From positions 1-47,837 of the forward strand of contig CAROLD010000016.1 of NCBI GenBank assembly GCA_949035555.1: a stretch of DNA of 47,837 nucleotides. Reading direction: 5' to 3'. Positions 40,296 to 47,837 of this stretch are shown one piece after another. How positions within the stretch are numbered: position 1 is the first letter of the stretch; every line of letters starts with the position of its first letter. The translations under genes and the position numbers were made by a program. Source of the stretch: an uncultured bacterium. GTDB taxonomy: Bacteria > Cyanobacteriota > Vampirovibrionia > Gastranaerophilales > Gastranaerophilaceae. The notes beneath the pieces were generated by a model, which was given only the letters and a program-made list of their open reading frames with translations, had not been told where the DNA came from and ran no database searches.

Positions 40296-41934
40296 ATACT
40301 ATCACCTGTGGTTTACATACAGGTTGATAATGTCTGGATCTTTCTGCAGCCACAATTCGTTCTGCAATTGCATCTTCTGCAATCTGAATAATTTTTTGGA
40401 AACTTTTTAGAGTATTTTCATCAAGATCAGCAGATTTTATATATTCTTTTAATATTGCAACCTGCTCCTCAGTAAGACTCTGAGCATAGATTGAATTATT
40501 ATCAATTTTATCTAACATTCTGCTAAGCATAGCTTTATCATCATATCTTGAACGATATTCTTGCAATCTGCAATAAGCTTCATAAGCTTCAGGATCAGAT
40601 TTTTTAAGCCTTAATTCATAGAAATGATTCCATGCTCCACCTTTACCGCAAGGTCTTGGTGAAACTCCAAATTCCTTACACAATTTAAGATAATTTATAT
40701 ACCAAGGAGCAAGAACTTTTGGAGCATCGGGTTTATCTGGACCTTTTGTCGGATGTTTCTTATCAATAACTTCTTCTGATACTATATTACCTTTTTTATC
40801 TTTTATTGTAATTACTTTTGTTTTAGTATCTTCGCAAACAATTTTAGTATTGCCGTTTTCAAGTCTTGTAACAGTTTTTGTCTGTAAGAGATCCTTATTA
40901 AACACTTCTCTTGAGTTTAATTTGTACTGACCTTTATCATTCTGTTCAAAAACTTTTTGAACAGAATTTCCATTTTTATCTTTTATAAAAGTAATTTTGG
41001 AGTTTTCCTCATAAATGGTATGAATAGTTTTATCTTTTTCAACACGAACTTCGCGAATTAATTTATCACTATCAACCGAATAATCTCTAATGATTGAACC
41101 TGCAGAAGTTTTTTCAACTACACGTTTTACTTTTGTACCGTTTTCAAGCTCTACAATTTTTGTATTTTTGACAAGATTGTCGGCTTTTTGCTGTTGTTTT
41201 TCTAATCTTTGAGCCTTTGCACGTTCAGCTTTTAATCTTGCGTATTCTTGAGGGTTTTCCTCTTTAAGTTTCATCATTGTTTCATATTTTGCCTGACGTT
41301 CAGCGGCTATTTTTGCTTCAGCTTCAGCTTTTTCAGCCATTTCAGTATAGAATTTCTGCATTTCTTCTCTTGTTTTCTGAGGCATAAGTTTAGCATCTAA
41401 CTCAGCATCAGTTTTAACACCTAAATCAGGGTCAACTCTTCGTTCAAAAGCTTCCAAATCAGATACTAATTTTTGACCTTTAGCTTTTATTTTTTCTGAA
41501 ATTCTTTCTTCTTTAGCCAATTGTCGATTTAAAGAATATAATTCCCAATTACCGTCAGGGGTTACAGGTTGAGACAATTGTCTGTCAATAAAATCCGCAT
41601 CAATTACAGGATTATTTTTAGGGTCAAGTTTAGCTCTCACTGAATCCAATGCTTTTTGAGCCTCTTCTGTTAATTTTGAACCTGTTTCGGCAATTGCTTC
41701 ACCTGCCTTACCGCCGGCATCAGGGGTTTTAACTTTTCCGCGGCGTGCATTATTAATCAGTACAACTGCCCCACCCAGAACAGCTAAACCTAATAACGAA
41801 TAGGTTACAACTTTTTTATTTGAACCTTTATTATTCACTTGCGATAATGCTGCTTCCTGCAATGCATCTTTCTGTTCTAAATCTTTACTACCAAATTGAG
41901 TTAAATTTAACGAATTAACATTTAAAACCTTCAT
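40288..41934 (-). CDS. membrane-anchored repeat protein, 548 aa, partner of the ART gene
   Basis: Unrecognised as a family. Leader MKVLNVNSLNLTQFGSKD (1-18), a membrane helix at 43-61 after KKVVTYS, a lysine/glutamate/alanine-rich coiled coil (80-255), a beta-like region with two copies of IKDKxGN exactly 60 residues apart (317 and 377), then a helical C-terminus (405-548). The start has AAGGAAG upstream. The leader and helix layout match the 469-aa ART gene in the gdx insertion. It is coupled to the downstream ExE-type ART gene by overlap. It may be a delivery or anchoring component, or a substrate carrier. Confidence 0.7.
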   Translation of the reverse strand: MKVLNVNSLNLTQFGSKDLEQKDALQEAALSQVNNKGSNKKVVTYSLLGLAVLGGAVVLINNARRGKVKTPDAGGKAGEAIAETGSKLTEEAQKALDSVRAKLDPKNNPVIDADFIDRQLSQPVTPDGNWELYSLNRQLAKEERISEKIKAKGQKLVSDLEAFERRVDPDLGVKTDAELDAKLMPQKTREEMQKFYTEMAEKAEAEAKIAAERQAKYETMMKLKEENPQEYARLKAERAKAQRLEKQQQKADNLVKNTKIVELENGTKVKRVVEKTSAGSIIRDYSVDSDKLIREVRVEKDKTIHTIYEENSKITFIKDKNGNSVQKVFEQNDKGQYKLNSREVFNKDLLQTKTVTRLENGNTKIVCEDTKTKVITIKDKKGNIVSEEVIDKKHPTKGPDKPDAPKVLAPWYINYLKLCKEFGVSPRPCGKGGAWNHFYELRLKKSDPEAYEAYCRLQEYRSRYDDKAMLSRMLDKIDNNSIYAQSLTEEQVAILKEYIKSADLDENTLKSFQKIIQIAEDAIAERIVAAERSRHYQPVCKPQVIVYA

Positions 41935-42015
41935 ATATCTTCCTTTTTATTGATACCTGTCAGGTTTAAAAATGAGAAATAAAAAAAATTGCCTAAATAT
42001 AAAGAAATATAAAGA

Positions 42016-42042
42016 AGGGGAATGAATTAAATTCATTCCCCT
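42016..42042 (-). terminator. intrinsic terminator after the symporter gene
   Basis: AGGGGAATGAATT and AATTCATTCCCCT form a 13-bp stem with a one-base loop core; on the minus strand TCTTTATATTTCTTTATATTT follows. Confidence 0.8.
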
Positions 42043-42046
42043 AAAA

Positions 42047-43396
42047 TTATTCTTTAATAAATTTCGTAATCACAGCCGCAATCAGCAAACATGCCGCACC
42101 GATAAAGAACGAATATTCATAATGGTGATTTAAATATTCCCCTTGAATTACGGACTTATTGATAATCCACGCAACAAGCGTACACACAAATACCTGCGGA
42201 CCTGCAATAAATATATTAAACAACCCCATTACAGAACCTTCGGTTCCCGGTTTTATGTATTTTGAAAGCATAGCGAAAGGAAGCGCGCAAACACTTGCCC
42301 AGCCGATACCTGATAATGCCATACCAAAAGCTACTGCAATCGGTGAAGTTTTAAATATTCCCATAATCAAATATGCAAGAACCATAGATAACAATGATAT
42401 AATATGAACTTTTTTGTTACCAAATTTTCCCGCCAGCATACCAATTGGGATTGCAATAACAAAACATACAAGATTAAATACTGCAAAACAAATTGAAGAA
42501 TAATTAGTCGCCGTTGTCTGAGTTTGTACAAATTGAGCCTGAATATCCTGCGCAAGTTTCGTTAAATCAGGAACCCCAAAAACAGTATGAATAGCAAAAT
42601 TAGTGAAGAAAATCATCATACACATCATCCCAATCCAGGTAAAAAACTGCATTACACAGATTTTTGAAACCTCAGGAGACAATGCAAAAAATTCTTTCAT
42701 TGACTGCCAAAAACCGACTTCGTCTTTTTTGTCTTCAACATCAGCATCAAGGGTGCTTTTCTCATGAATTGTCATACAAGTCCAGGTCATCGCGAGAGTG
42801 AACGCAAGCGCAGCCATGATAAACTGTGCAGGAATAGACATTTGATACCCGAATAAAATTTTCAAAACAGGAGCTGTTGCAGCTGCAACAACGGAACCTA
42901 AACCAATCGCCAGACTTATATAAGAATTAGCAAGCGAATGTTGTTCTTTTGGAACCACGTCAGGAATTAAAGCACGATAAGGTCCCTGAGCAATATTTAT
43001 ACAAGCGTCAATAACCCATATTAAAATTGCTGCAACAAGCAAGCCTGCCCATGCCGGCACATTACCGAACAAACCTGCAATATTACCGGAATTAGGGAAT
43101 AACCATAGTGCAATTGATGCGATAATTGCTCCACCTAAAAGATAAGGTCTTCTTCTGCCAAAGCGAGACTTTGTTTTATCAGATAAAGCTCCGATAAGAG
43201 GCTGGACAACCATACCGGTAAAAGGACCCGCAAGCCAGATTAACCCATAAATAAACGGATCAGCACCTAAATTTTCAGTCACAGGTGCAGATAAAATAAT
43301 TCTCATCTGCCATGCAAATTGCAACCCTAAAAAACCAAGTGCAAAGTTCAAGAAATTTACTGTTGTAAATTTTTTCAACTCTTCATTATTATTCAT
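42047..43396 (-). CDS. MFS/GPH-type sugar symporter (SLC45/SUC-like)
   Basis: A 449-aa transporter with 12 predicted helices. The N-terminal segment GFLGLQFAWQMRIILSAPVTENLGADPF and the loop GALSDKTKSRFGRRRPYLL match the family that includes plant sucrose carriers and GPH symporters (pattern G-x-x-S-D-x-x-x-x-R-x-G-R-R-r-P). Likely a proton-coupled disaccharide importer, such as sucrose or maltose; substrate not determined. It follows pyrG on the same strand after 23 bp and has AAGGGAGAG upstream. Confidence 0.8.
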   Translation of the reverse strand: MNNNEELKKFTTVNFLNFALGFLGLQFAWQMRIILSAPVTENLGADPFIYGLIWLAGPFTGMVVQPLIGALSDKTKSRFGRRRPYLLGGAIIASIALWLFPNSGNIAGLFGNVPAWAGLLVAAILIWVIDACINIAQGPYRALIPDVVPKEQHSLANSYISLAIGLGSVVAAATAPVLKILFGYQMSIPAQFIMAALAFTLAMTWTCMTIHEKSTLDADVEDKKDEVGFWQSMKEFFALSPEVSKICVMQFFTWIGMMCMMIFFTNFAIHTVFGVPDLTKLAQDIQAQFVQTQTTATNYSSICFAVFNLVCFVIAIPIGMLAGKFGNKKVHIISLLSMVLAYLIMGIFKTSPIAVAFGMALSGIGWASVCALPFAMLSKYIKPGTEGSVMGLFNIFIAGPQVFVCTLVAWIINKSVIQGEYLNHHYEYSFFIGAACLLIAAVITKFIKE

Positions 43397-43419
43397 TAAC
43401 TCTCTCCCTTAAAAAAATA

Positions 43420-45030
43420 TTATTTACTGTATTTTTGTTTAATTGCCGCATCCATTAACCCTTTGAATAACGGATGAGGTCTGTCAGGTCTTGACTTAAA
43501 TTCAGGGTGGAATTGACACGCAACAAACCAATCAAGTTCAGGCAATTCCACAACTTCAGCAAGCATTCCGTCAGGAGACATACCTGAAAATACCAAACCG
43601 GCATCAGCAATTTTTTCTAAATATTCATTATTAACTTCATATCTGTGTCTGTGGCGTTCAGAAATAACCTCAGAACGGTAAGCTTTTGCGGCTTTAGAAC
43701 CTTTTTTCAAATGACATTCATAAGCTCCAAGTCTCATAGTTCCGCCATAGCCTTTAACATTTTTCTGCTCAAGCATAATATCAATTACAGGATAAGCGGC
43801 ATTTTCATCAAATTCTTTAGAATTAGCACCTTTCAAGCCTACAACATTACGAGCATATTCAATAACTGCGCACTGCATCCCCAAACATAAACCAAGGAAC
43901 GGAAGATTATTTTCACGGGCATAGCGTATAACGTTCAATTTACCCTCAATTCCTCGAATCCCAAAACCGCCGGGAACAACTACAGCATCAACATCTGCGA
44001 GTTGTTTTTTGCATTGGGCATAATCAACACATTCTTCCGAATTTATCCACTTAATCTCAACAGAAGCGGCATCTGCATATCCTGCATGTTTAAGCGATTC
44101 CACAACCGAGATATATGCATCAGACAGTTTTGTATATTTACCTGCAATTGCAATCTTAACCGCTTTTTCAGGATTTTTAATTCTATTAACCAAACCTTCC
44201 CATGAATTCAAATCAGGCGTTCTGTCTTCCATTCCGAGCATTTTTAAAACAACAGAACACATGCCCTGCGCTTCCAATGCAAGAGGAACTTCATAAATAG
44301 TTTTCATATCACGGCATTCAACAACTGCATCTTTCGGAACTGAGCAGAACAAAGCAAGTTTTTCTCTTTCAGTTTTTGGAATAGGTTTTGAAGTACGACA
44401 AACCAGAATTTCAGGCTGGATACCATAACTTCTTAAAACATTAACACTATGTTGAGATGGTTTTGTTTTCAATTCACCTGATGTAGGCAAATACGGTAAA
44501 AGCGTACAATGGACAGAAATTGCATTGCCATATCCAACTTCGGATTTAAATTGTCTGATAGCCTCAATAAATGGTAAGCTTTCGATGTCCCCTATAGTAC
44601 CGCCGATTTCTATAATATGAAAATCCGGTTTAAATTGTTTTGTTGCCGCAACAATTTTTGATTTAATTTCATTAGTAATATGCGGAATAACCTGAACCGT
44701 AGCACCAAGATAATCCCCACGGCGTTCTTTATTTATAACTTCTTGATAAATTCTGCCTGAAGTTACATTATTTACCTGTCCGAAACTTGTATCGGTAAAT
44801 CGTTCATAATGTCCCAAATCCAAATCGGTTTCAGCTCCGTCATCCGTTACAAAAACTTCACCATGCTGGAACGGACTCATTGTACCAGGGTCTATATTTA
44901 TATAAGGATCAAATTTTTGGATAATTACGGAATAATCTCTTGAACGAAATAAACGCCCTAAAGATGCGGCAATTATACCTTTACCTAAAGAACTAACAAC
45001 ACCACCTGTTACAAAAATATATTTTGTCAT
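43420..45030 (-). CDS. pyrG: CTP synthase
   Basis: A 536-aa CTP synthase, aminating UTP to CTP. It has the N-terminal amidoligase domain (MTKYIFVTGGVVSSLGKGI, KFDPYINIDPGTMSPFQHGEVFVTDDGAETDLDLGHYERF) and a C-terminal class I glutaminase domain with catalytic GLCLGMQ and FHPE. ATG at 45030 is chosen over a TTG at 45036: AGGGG lies 9 bp before it and the protein begins MTKYIFVTGG as in relatives. Confidence 0.97.
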   Translation of the reverse strand: MTKYIFVTGGVVSSLGKGIIAASLGRLFRSRDYSVIIQKFDPYINIDPGTMSPFQHGEVFVTDDGAETDLDLGHYERFTDTSFGQVNNVTSGRIYQEVINKERRGDYLGATVQVIPHITNEIKSKIVAATKQFKPDFHIIEIGGTIGDIESLPFIEAIRQFKSEVGYGNAISVHCTLLPYLPTSGELKTKPSQHSVNVLRSYGIQPEILVCRTSKPIPKTEREKLALFCSVPKDAVVECRDMKTIYEVPLALEAQGMCSVVLKMLGMEDRTPDLNSWEGLVNRIKNPEKAVKIAIAGKYTKLSDAYISVVESLKHAGYADAASVEIKWINSEECVDYAQCKKQLADVDAVVVPGGFGIRGIEGKLNVIRYARENNLPFLGLCLGMQCAVIEYARNVVGLKGANSKEFDENAAYPVIDIMLEQKNVKGYGGTMRLGAYECHLKKGSKAAKAYRSEVISERHRHRYEVNNEYLEKIADAGLVFSGMSPDGMLAEVVELPELDWFVACQFHPEFKSRPDRPHPLFKGLMDAAIKQKYSK

Positions 45031-45072
45031 ATACAATACCCCTAAATTATTATCTCAATCCCGCAATTACAG

Positions 45073-45100
45073 AATAAAAGAGGATAACACCTCTTTATTT
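45073..45100 (-). terminator. hairpin after gatC
   Basis: AATAAAGAGG-TGTTAT-CCTCTTTTATT on the minus strand, 5 bp after gatC; a weak terminator with a short T run in TTTTATT. Confidence 0.65.
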
Positions 45101-45104
45101 TCGC

Positions 45105-45386
45105 CTAACCTATTTTAGGAACTTTAAAAAACCCATTTTCTTCATCAGGAGCATTAGACATTAATGCTTCTTTTGAAATTTCCTGACACGGAACATCTTC
45201 TCTGGTTACGTTCACAAAATCAATTACTTGAGTCATTGGTTTAACATCCGATGTATCAACTTCATTCATCTGATCAACATACTTCAAAACATCACCTAAC
45301 TGTTTTGTATATAAAACTTTTTCTTCTTCTGTTAACTCTAATCTTGCCAATTTTGCAACATGTTCAACATCTTTTACAGTAATCAT
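45105..45386 (-). CDS. gatC: aspartyl/glutamyl-tRNA amidotransferase subunit C
   Basis: A 93-aa GatC, the small stabilising subunit of the enzyme that makes Gln-tRNA(Gln) or Asn-tRNA(Asn). VKDVEHVAKLARLELTEEE is the family opening; DVKPMTQVIDFVNVTREDVP and the C-terminal FFKVPKI are typical. ATG 45386 with AGGAG upstream is preferred over the in-frame start at 45434. gatA and gatB are not in the window. Confidence 0.95.
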   Translation of the reverse strand: MITVKDVEHVAKLARLELTEEEKVLYTKQLGDVLKYVDQMNEVDTSDVKPMTQVIDFVNVTREDVPCQEISKEALMSNAPDEENGFFKVPKIG

Positions 45387-45523
45387 TAATCTGCTCCTAT
45401 TAATATAATTATAAGGTAATGATAGCATAAACATACAGCATGCTTAAATTTATTAACGAAAATTAAAATTTAGATATAACCATATATCTGTGTTATAGTA
45501 TTGAAAAGAGGAGTTTTAGGTAA

Positions 45524-46339
45524 GTGGAAACCAAGTTGTCCGATTTAGAAAAACTGGAAGATTTAATTCTTACATATAGGGAAGAACAGGATATGAAAAA
45601 GAAACGTATCCTATATCTCAATCTCGTTCAAGAATCAATGAAATTGGTTAAACGAATTGCATTTGGTATTTATCCTCTACCAAGTACCATTTCGCGCGAT
45701 GATTTAATTCAAGTTGGTGCAGTAGGTGTTTTAAAAGCAATCGAAACATATCAGGTAGAAGAACGCGGAAGTTTTAAAACATATGTTAGTAAATTTATAA
45801 AAGGTAAAATATTACATTATCTTCGAGATAAAGCAAGCATTGTTAAAACACCCAGAGAAACAATTGCTAACATGTCAAAAGTAAAAGATGCCATTGAAGA
45901 CTTATCTGAAGGCGGAACCACAATGCCTTCTGTCAGACAAGTAGCAGAATATGTAAATTTACCTAAGGAAAAAGTCGAAGAAATCATGAATATTGAACTG
46001 CTAAAAAACATGGTTTCTCTTGATCAGAACATATATTCAGCAGAAGGAACCGAAACTCTTCTTGACAGAATTCAGTCTGAAGAAGAAACCAGCTGGGAAG
46101 AAACTTACGAAAATAAAAAGGTTATAGAATTCGCATTATCAAAGCTTACTGAGCCGGATAAAACCGTAGTTTATCAGTATTATATGGAAGGAACATCGAG
46201 AAAAGAAATCTCTGAACTTTTAAAAGTTTCTCCCACCCAAGTGTCAAGAATTCTAAAAAGAGCATTAAACAGATTATATATTATTATAGAAAATGAGATA
46301 TCAGATAAAACAAAAGAGACAATAAAGGAGGCAAAATGA
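45524..46339 (+). CDS. RNA polymerase sigma factor, sigma-70 family group 3
   Basis: A 271-aa sigma factor starting at GTG with AGGAG upstream. Region 2 contains DDLIQVGAVGVLKAIETYQ..RGSFKTYVSKFIKGKILHYLRD (core binding and -10 recognition), region 3 PSVRQVAEYVNLPKEKVEEIM, and region 4 the helix-turn-helix SRKEISELLKVSPTQVSRILKRAL. The layout fits the SigB/SigF/SigG group rather than the housekeeping sigma. It overlaps the prepilin peptidase start by 4 bp (ATGA), so the two share a transcript. Whether it drives flagellar, pilus or stress genes cannot be told. Confidence 0.88.
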   Translation: METKLSDLEKLEDLILTYREEQDMKKKRILYLNLVQESMKLVKRIAFGIYPLPSTISRDDLIQVGAVGVLKAIETYQVEERGSFKTYVSKFIKGKILHYLRDKASIVKTPRETIANMSKVKDAIEDLSEGGTTMPSVRQVAEYVNLPKEKVEEIMNIELLKNMVSLDQNIYSAEGTETLLDRIQSEEETSWEETYENKKVIEFALSKLTEPDKTVVYQYYMEGTSRKEISELLKVSPTQVSRILKRALNRLYIIIENEISDKTKETIKEAK

Positions 46340-47436
46340 TATTTTCTCTTATAGTGTTAACATTCATATTTATAACCGGACTTGTTATAGGTAGTTTCTT
46401 GAACGTAGTTATATTAAGAACAGTGAGTGAAGAATCCATTGTTTTTCCGGCATCAAAATGTCCAAAATGCCAAACACCATTAAAATGGTATCACAATATT
46501 CCAGTGTTATCTTACTTATGTTTAAGAGGAAAATGTGCATTTTGCAAAGAACATATCAGTCTTCAATATCCGATTGTTGAATTGTTAACAGGTTGCCTTT
46601 TTGTCGGATTATTTTTAAGATTTTGTACCCCGTTTGACCCGCTATTCGGGCTTTCGGCAATGAATCCTATCGGTTGGTATCAAATCATTGTCTATGTATT
46701 TTCTTTAATTGTTGCCTGTCTGTTTATTTCAATTGCAGGAACAGATATATTAGAAAAGAAAGTATCTGACGCCCATACAATTCCATTAATTTTACTAGGA
46801 ATATTATACAGCCTGATATACTCAATTATAACATTCATAGCCTACACCAAAATTAATGGCGCACCCAAACTAACTCTGGACTTCTTCTTAACCTGTCCTG
46901 TGTTATATTCTGTTGCTGCTGCAATCTTAGGATATTTGATAATGGAAGCACTTTCCAGATTAGGACTTATACTAGTAGGTTCTAGAGCTTTCGGGGAAGG
47001 AGATTCATATATTGCAGCAGGTTTAGGCTCTATTTTCGGAGCCTTATTAGGCGCATCTGCTATATATACAAACTTTTTACCTATATTTCAAATAATTGTA
47101 GCTATACTTGTTCTGAGTGGTATTATACAAATAATTATTACATTACCGGTATTCATAAAAAAATTAATCAATAATAAAAACTGGTTAACCATTGGCGCTC
47201 TGGGTATTTTTGTGATATACACCATTGGTTTTATTTCAGCTCAAAACCTTGGATGGTTAAGCCACACCGTAGCTTATTGGTCAAGTACAGTTGTTCTTTT
47301 AATTCTTGGACTTTTAACTTGCAGAGAGCTCATCTGCGGCATAAAAGAAAACAAAGCTGAAAATGGTTTATATCTGCCGTTTGGTCCTGCAATGATTATA
47401 GCAGGATTTATTGCTTTATTTACTATAGGATTTTAA
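46336..47436 (+). CDS. prepilin peptidase (A24 family, PilD-like)
   Basis: A 366-aa polytopic protease that cleaves and N-methylates type IV prepilins. N-terminal domain with GSFLNVVILR and two CxxC pairs (CPKCQ, CAFCK), then the peptidase with aspartates in GTDILEKK and GEGDSY (the FGxGD-type motif), on about 10 helices. It is longer than the usual 250-290 aa because of a C-terminal extension with extra helices (about 275-366). It is coupled to the sigma factor gene. pilT in the same window fits type IV pilus use. Confidence 0.93.
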   Translation: MIFSLIVLTFIFITGLVIGSFLNVVILRTVSEESIVFPASKCPKCQTPLKWYHNIPVLSYLCLRGKCAFCKEHISLQYPIVELLTGCLFVGLFLRFCTPFDPLFGLSAMNPIGWYQIIVYVFSLIVACLFISIAGTDILEKKVSDAHTIPLILLGILYSLIYSIITFIAYTKINGAPKLTLDFFLTCPVLYSVAAAILGYLIMEALSRLGLILVGSRAFGEGDSYIAAGLGSIFGALLGASAIYTNFLPIFQIIVAILVLSGIIQIIITLPVFIKKLINNKNWLTIGALGIFVIYTIGFISAQNLGWLSHTVAYWSSTVVLLILGLLTCRELICGIKENKAENGLYLPFGPAMIIAGFIALFTIGF

Positions 47437-47472
47437 AAGATTTCTCTTTTAAAAGAGAAATCTTATCTTTTT
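47437..47472 (+). terminator. intrinsic terminator of the sigma factor-peptidase operon
   Basis: AAGATTTCTC / GAGAAATCTT, 10-bp stem (47437-47446, 47455-47464), then ATCTTTTT, directly after the stop codon. Confidence 0.85.
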
Positions 47473-47486
47473 CATATTAATTTATT

Positions 47487-47511
47487 GAGCCGTACAAACG
47501 GCTCTTTTTTT
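47487..47511 (+). terminator. second intrinsic terminator
   Basis: GAGCCGT-ACAA-ACGGCTC followed by seven T residues; backs up the previous one. Confidence 0.9.
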
Positions 47512-47522
47512 ATGCTGAATGA

Positions 47523-47566
47523 ACAGAAATCATATCTGCACGAGAATACAGTTGTATGATTTCTGT
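47523..47566. other. 12-bp stem-loop in noncoding stretch
   Basis: ACAGAAATCATA at 47523-47534 and its perfect complement TATGATTTCTGT at 47555-47566 enclose 20 nt. No T run follows. It is the only clear structure in the 47512-47640 gap. Confidence 0.6.
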
Positions 47567-47652
47567 ATGTTTATTTTCGGTTGAAAGCATAATAAATTAC
47601 CCAGTCGGATAATTGTTTTCAAAACACTTATTGATTTTAATATAATTACAGT

Positions 47653-47704
47653 CTTTAGGAAACATATTTCATACGATGTGAGGAGCCGTTAAGGCTCCTT
47701 TTTA
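47653..47704 (+). ncRNA. possible short sRNA ending in a terminator
   Basis: A TATAAT at 47641-47646 with a weak TTCAAA 17 bp upstream, then about 30 nt and a clean terminator (AGGAGCC..GGCTCCT, TTTTT at 47681-47704) with no open frame. It could be a short RNA, or the terminator alone could serve another transcript. Confidence 0.35.
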
Positions 47705-47741
47705 TTATCCTTAACCTATCTAAAAAAGAGAGAGGGAGGAT

Positions 47742-47781
47742 TATTATAAAACCCGAATTTAACTCCTGTTAAATCCGGGTT
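47742..47781 (-). terminator. rRNA operon terminator
   Basis: Minus-strand stem AACCCGGATTTAAC-AGGA-GTTAAATTCGGGTT (14 bp, one G-T pair) followed by TTATAATAAT, just after the 5S gene. Confidence 0.85.
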
Positions 47782-47791
47782 CTAAATTTAG

Positions 47792-47837
47792 GTGCTGGCA
47801 ACTAGTTATCTTCCCAGGGGGTGGCCCCCCAAGTATT
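47792..47837 (-). rRNA. 5S ribosomal RNA, 3' part (cut by window end)
   Basis: The last 46 bases, read on the minus strand, end a 5S-like sequence: ...GGGGGCCACCCCCTGGGAAG followed by ATAACTAGTTGCCAGCA. This matches the 3' part of bacterial 5S rRNA (helix IV/V arm and the CCAG.. closing strand). A terminator follows at once. The rest of the gene, and presumably 23S and 16S, lie beyond the window. Confidence 0.8.

Noticed and set aside
45524..46339. FliA (flagellar sigma-28)
   Set aside because: The layout fits group 3 sigma factors in general, but FliA cannot be told from SigB/F/G here; it is coupled to a prepilin peptidase, and the flagellar operon has a sigma-70-like promoter.
1..47837. 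CRISPR array
   Set aside because: No regularly spaced repeats of 20-40 bp were seen; the repeats found are short tandem, inverted or two-copy.

Overview
This window looks like a chromosomal segment of a low-GC, flagellated, Gram-negative-type bacterium of the non-photosynthetic cyanobacterial sister lineage (Vampirovibrionia/Melainabacteria, most likely a gut Gastranaerophilales). The placement is inference. It rests on an RpaB-type response regulator very close to the cyanobacterial protein, RpaB-box (HLR1-like) sites near its own gene, a cyanobacterial-style PDZ/radical-SAM DUF512 protein, KdsB (an outer-membrane LPS gene), flagellar genes and type IV pilus genes.

Layout. 1-1.5 kb: a gene tail and three small unrecognised genes. 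1.6-6.1 kb: a PurH-like fragment protein, dCMP deaminase and a secreted GH13 enzyme, facing an acyltransferase. 6.3-12.5 kb: fliE-fliF-fliG-fliH-flhA-yidD, a tight flagellar operon. 12.4-19.5 kb: DUF512 protein, PadR regulator, a HExxH protein, small proteins, a GT39-type membrane glycosyltransferase and a solitary N6-adenine DNA methyltransferase. 19.5-22.0 kb: a guanidine-I riboswitch and its gdx (SugE) exporter gene, split by a 1995-bp insertion. 22.1-27.7 kb, minus strand: tRNA-His, rpaB, kdsB, prmA, accA, accD and a matrixin-like protease. 27.7-33.2 kb: ybaB-recR, a 56-aa gene, a 689-aa membrane-associated protein, a 6S-like RNA and a CpaE/MinD-like ATPase with a partner. 33.2-39.6 kb: uvrB between two multispanning membrane proteins, pilT, recF. 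39.6-47.4 kb: a two-gene cassette encoding an ADP-ribosyltransferase, then a sugar symporter, pyrG, gatC, a sigma factor and a prepilin peptidase. The window ends inside a 5S rRNA gene on the minus strand.

The most notable find is the split gdx locus. Removing bases 19903-21897 and one copy of the flanking 5-bp repeat GGAAC restores a 105-codon gdx frame directly behind its riboswitch. The inserted cassette has no transposase. It carries a membrane-anchored protein with a C-terminal ADP-ribosyltransferase (ART) domain, preceded by what reads as the TRAM-domain tail of miaB. A second ART (ExE type) lies at 39.6-40.3 kb, coupled to a 548-aa protein whose N-terminus has the same layout as the cassette ART (short F/G/K/D motif, then KK..YS and a membrane helix). 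Together they suggest an effector or toxin family.

Two regulatory patterns stand out. HLR1-like tandem boxes lie upstream of rpaB (two sites) and in the divergent promoter region before the 689-aa gene. At least five genes (PadR, methyltransferase, matrixin, uvrB, recF) have a -10-like hexamer ending exactly 6 nt before the ATG with no ribosome binding site, which predicts leaderless mRNAs.
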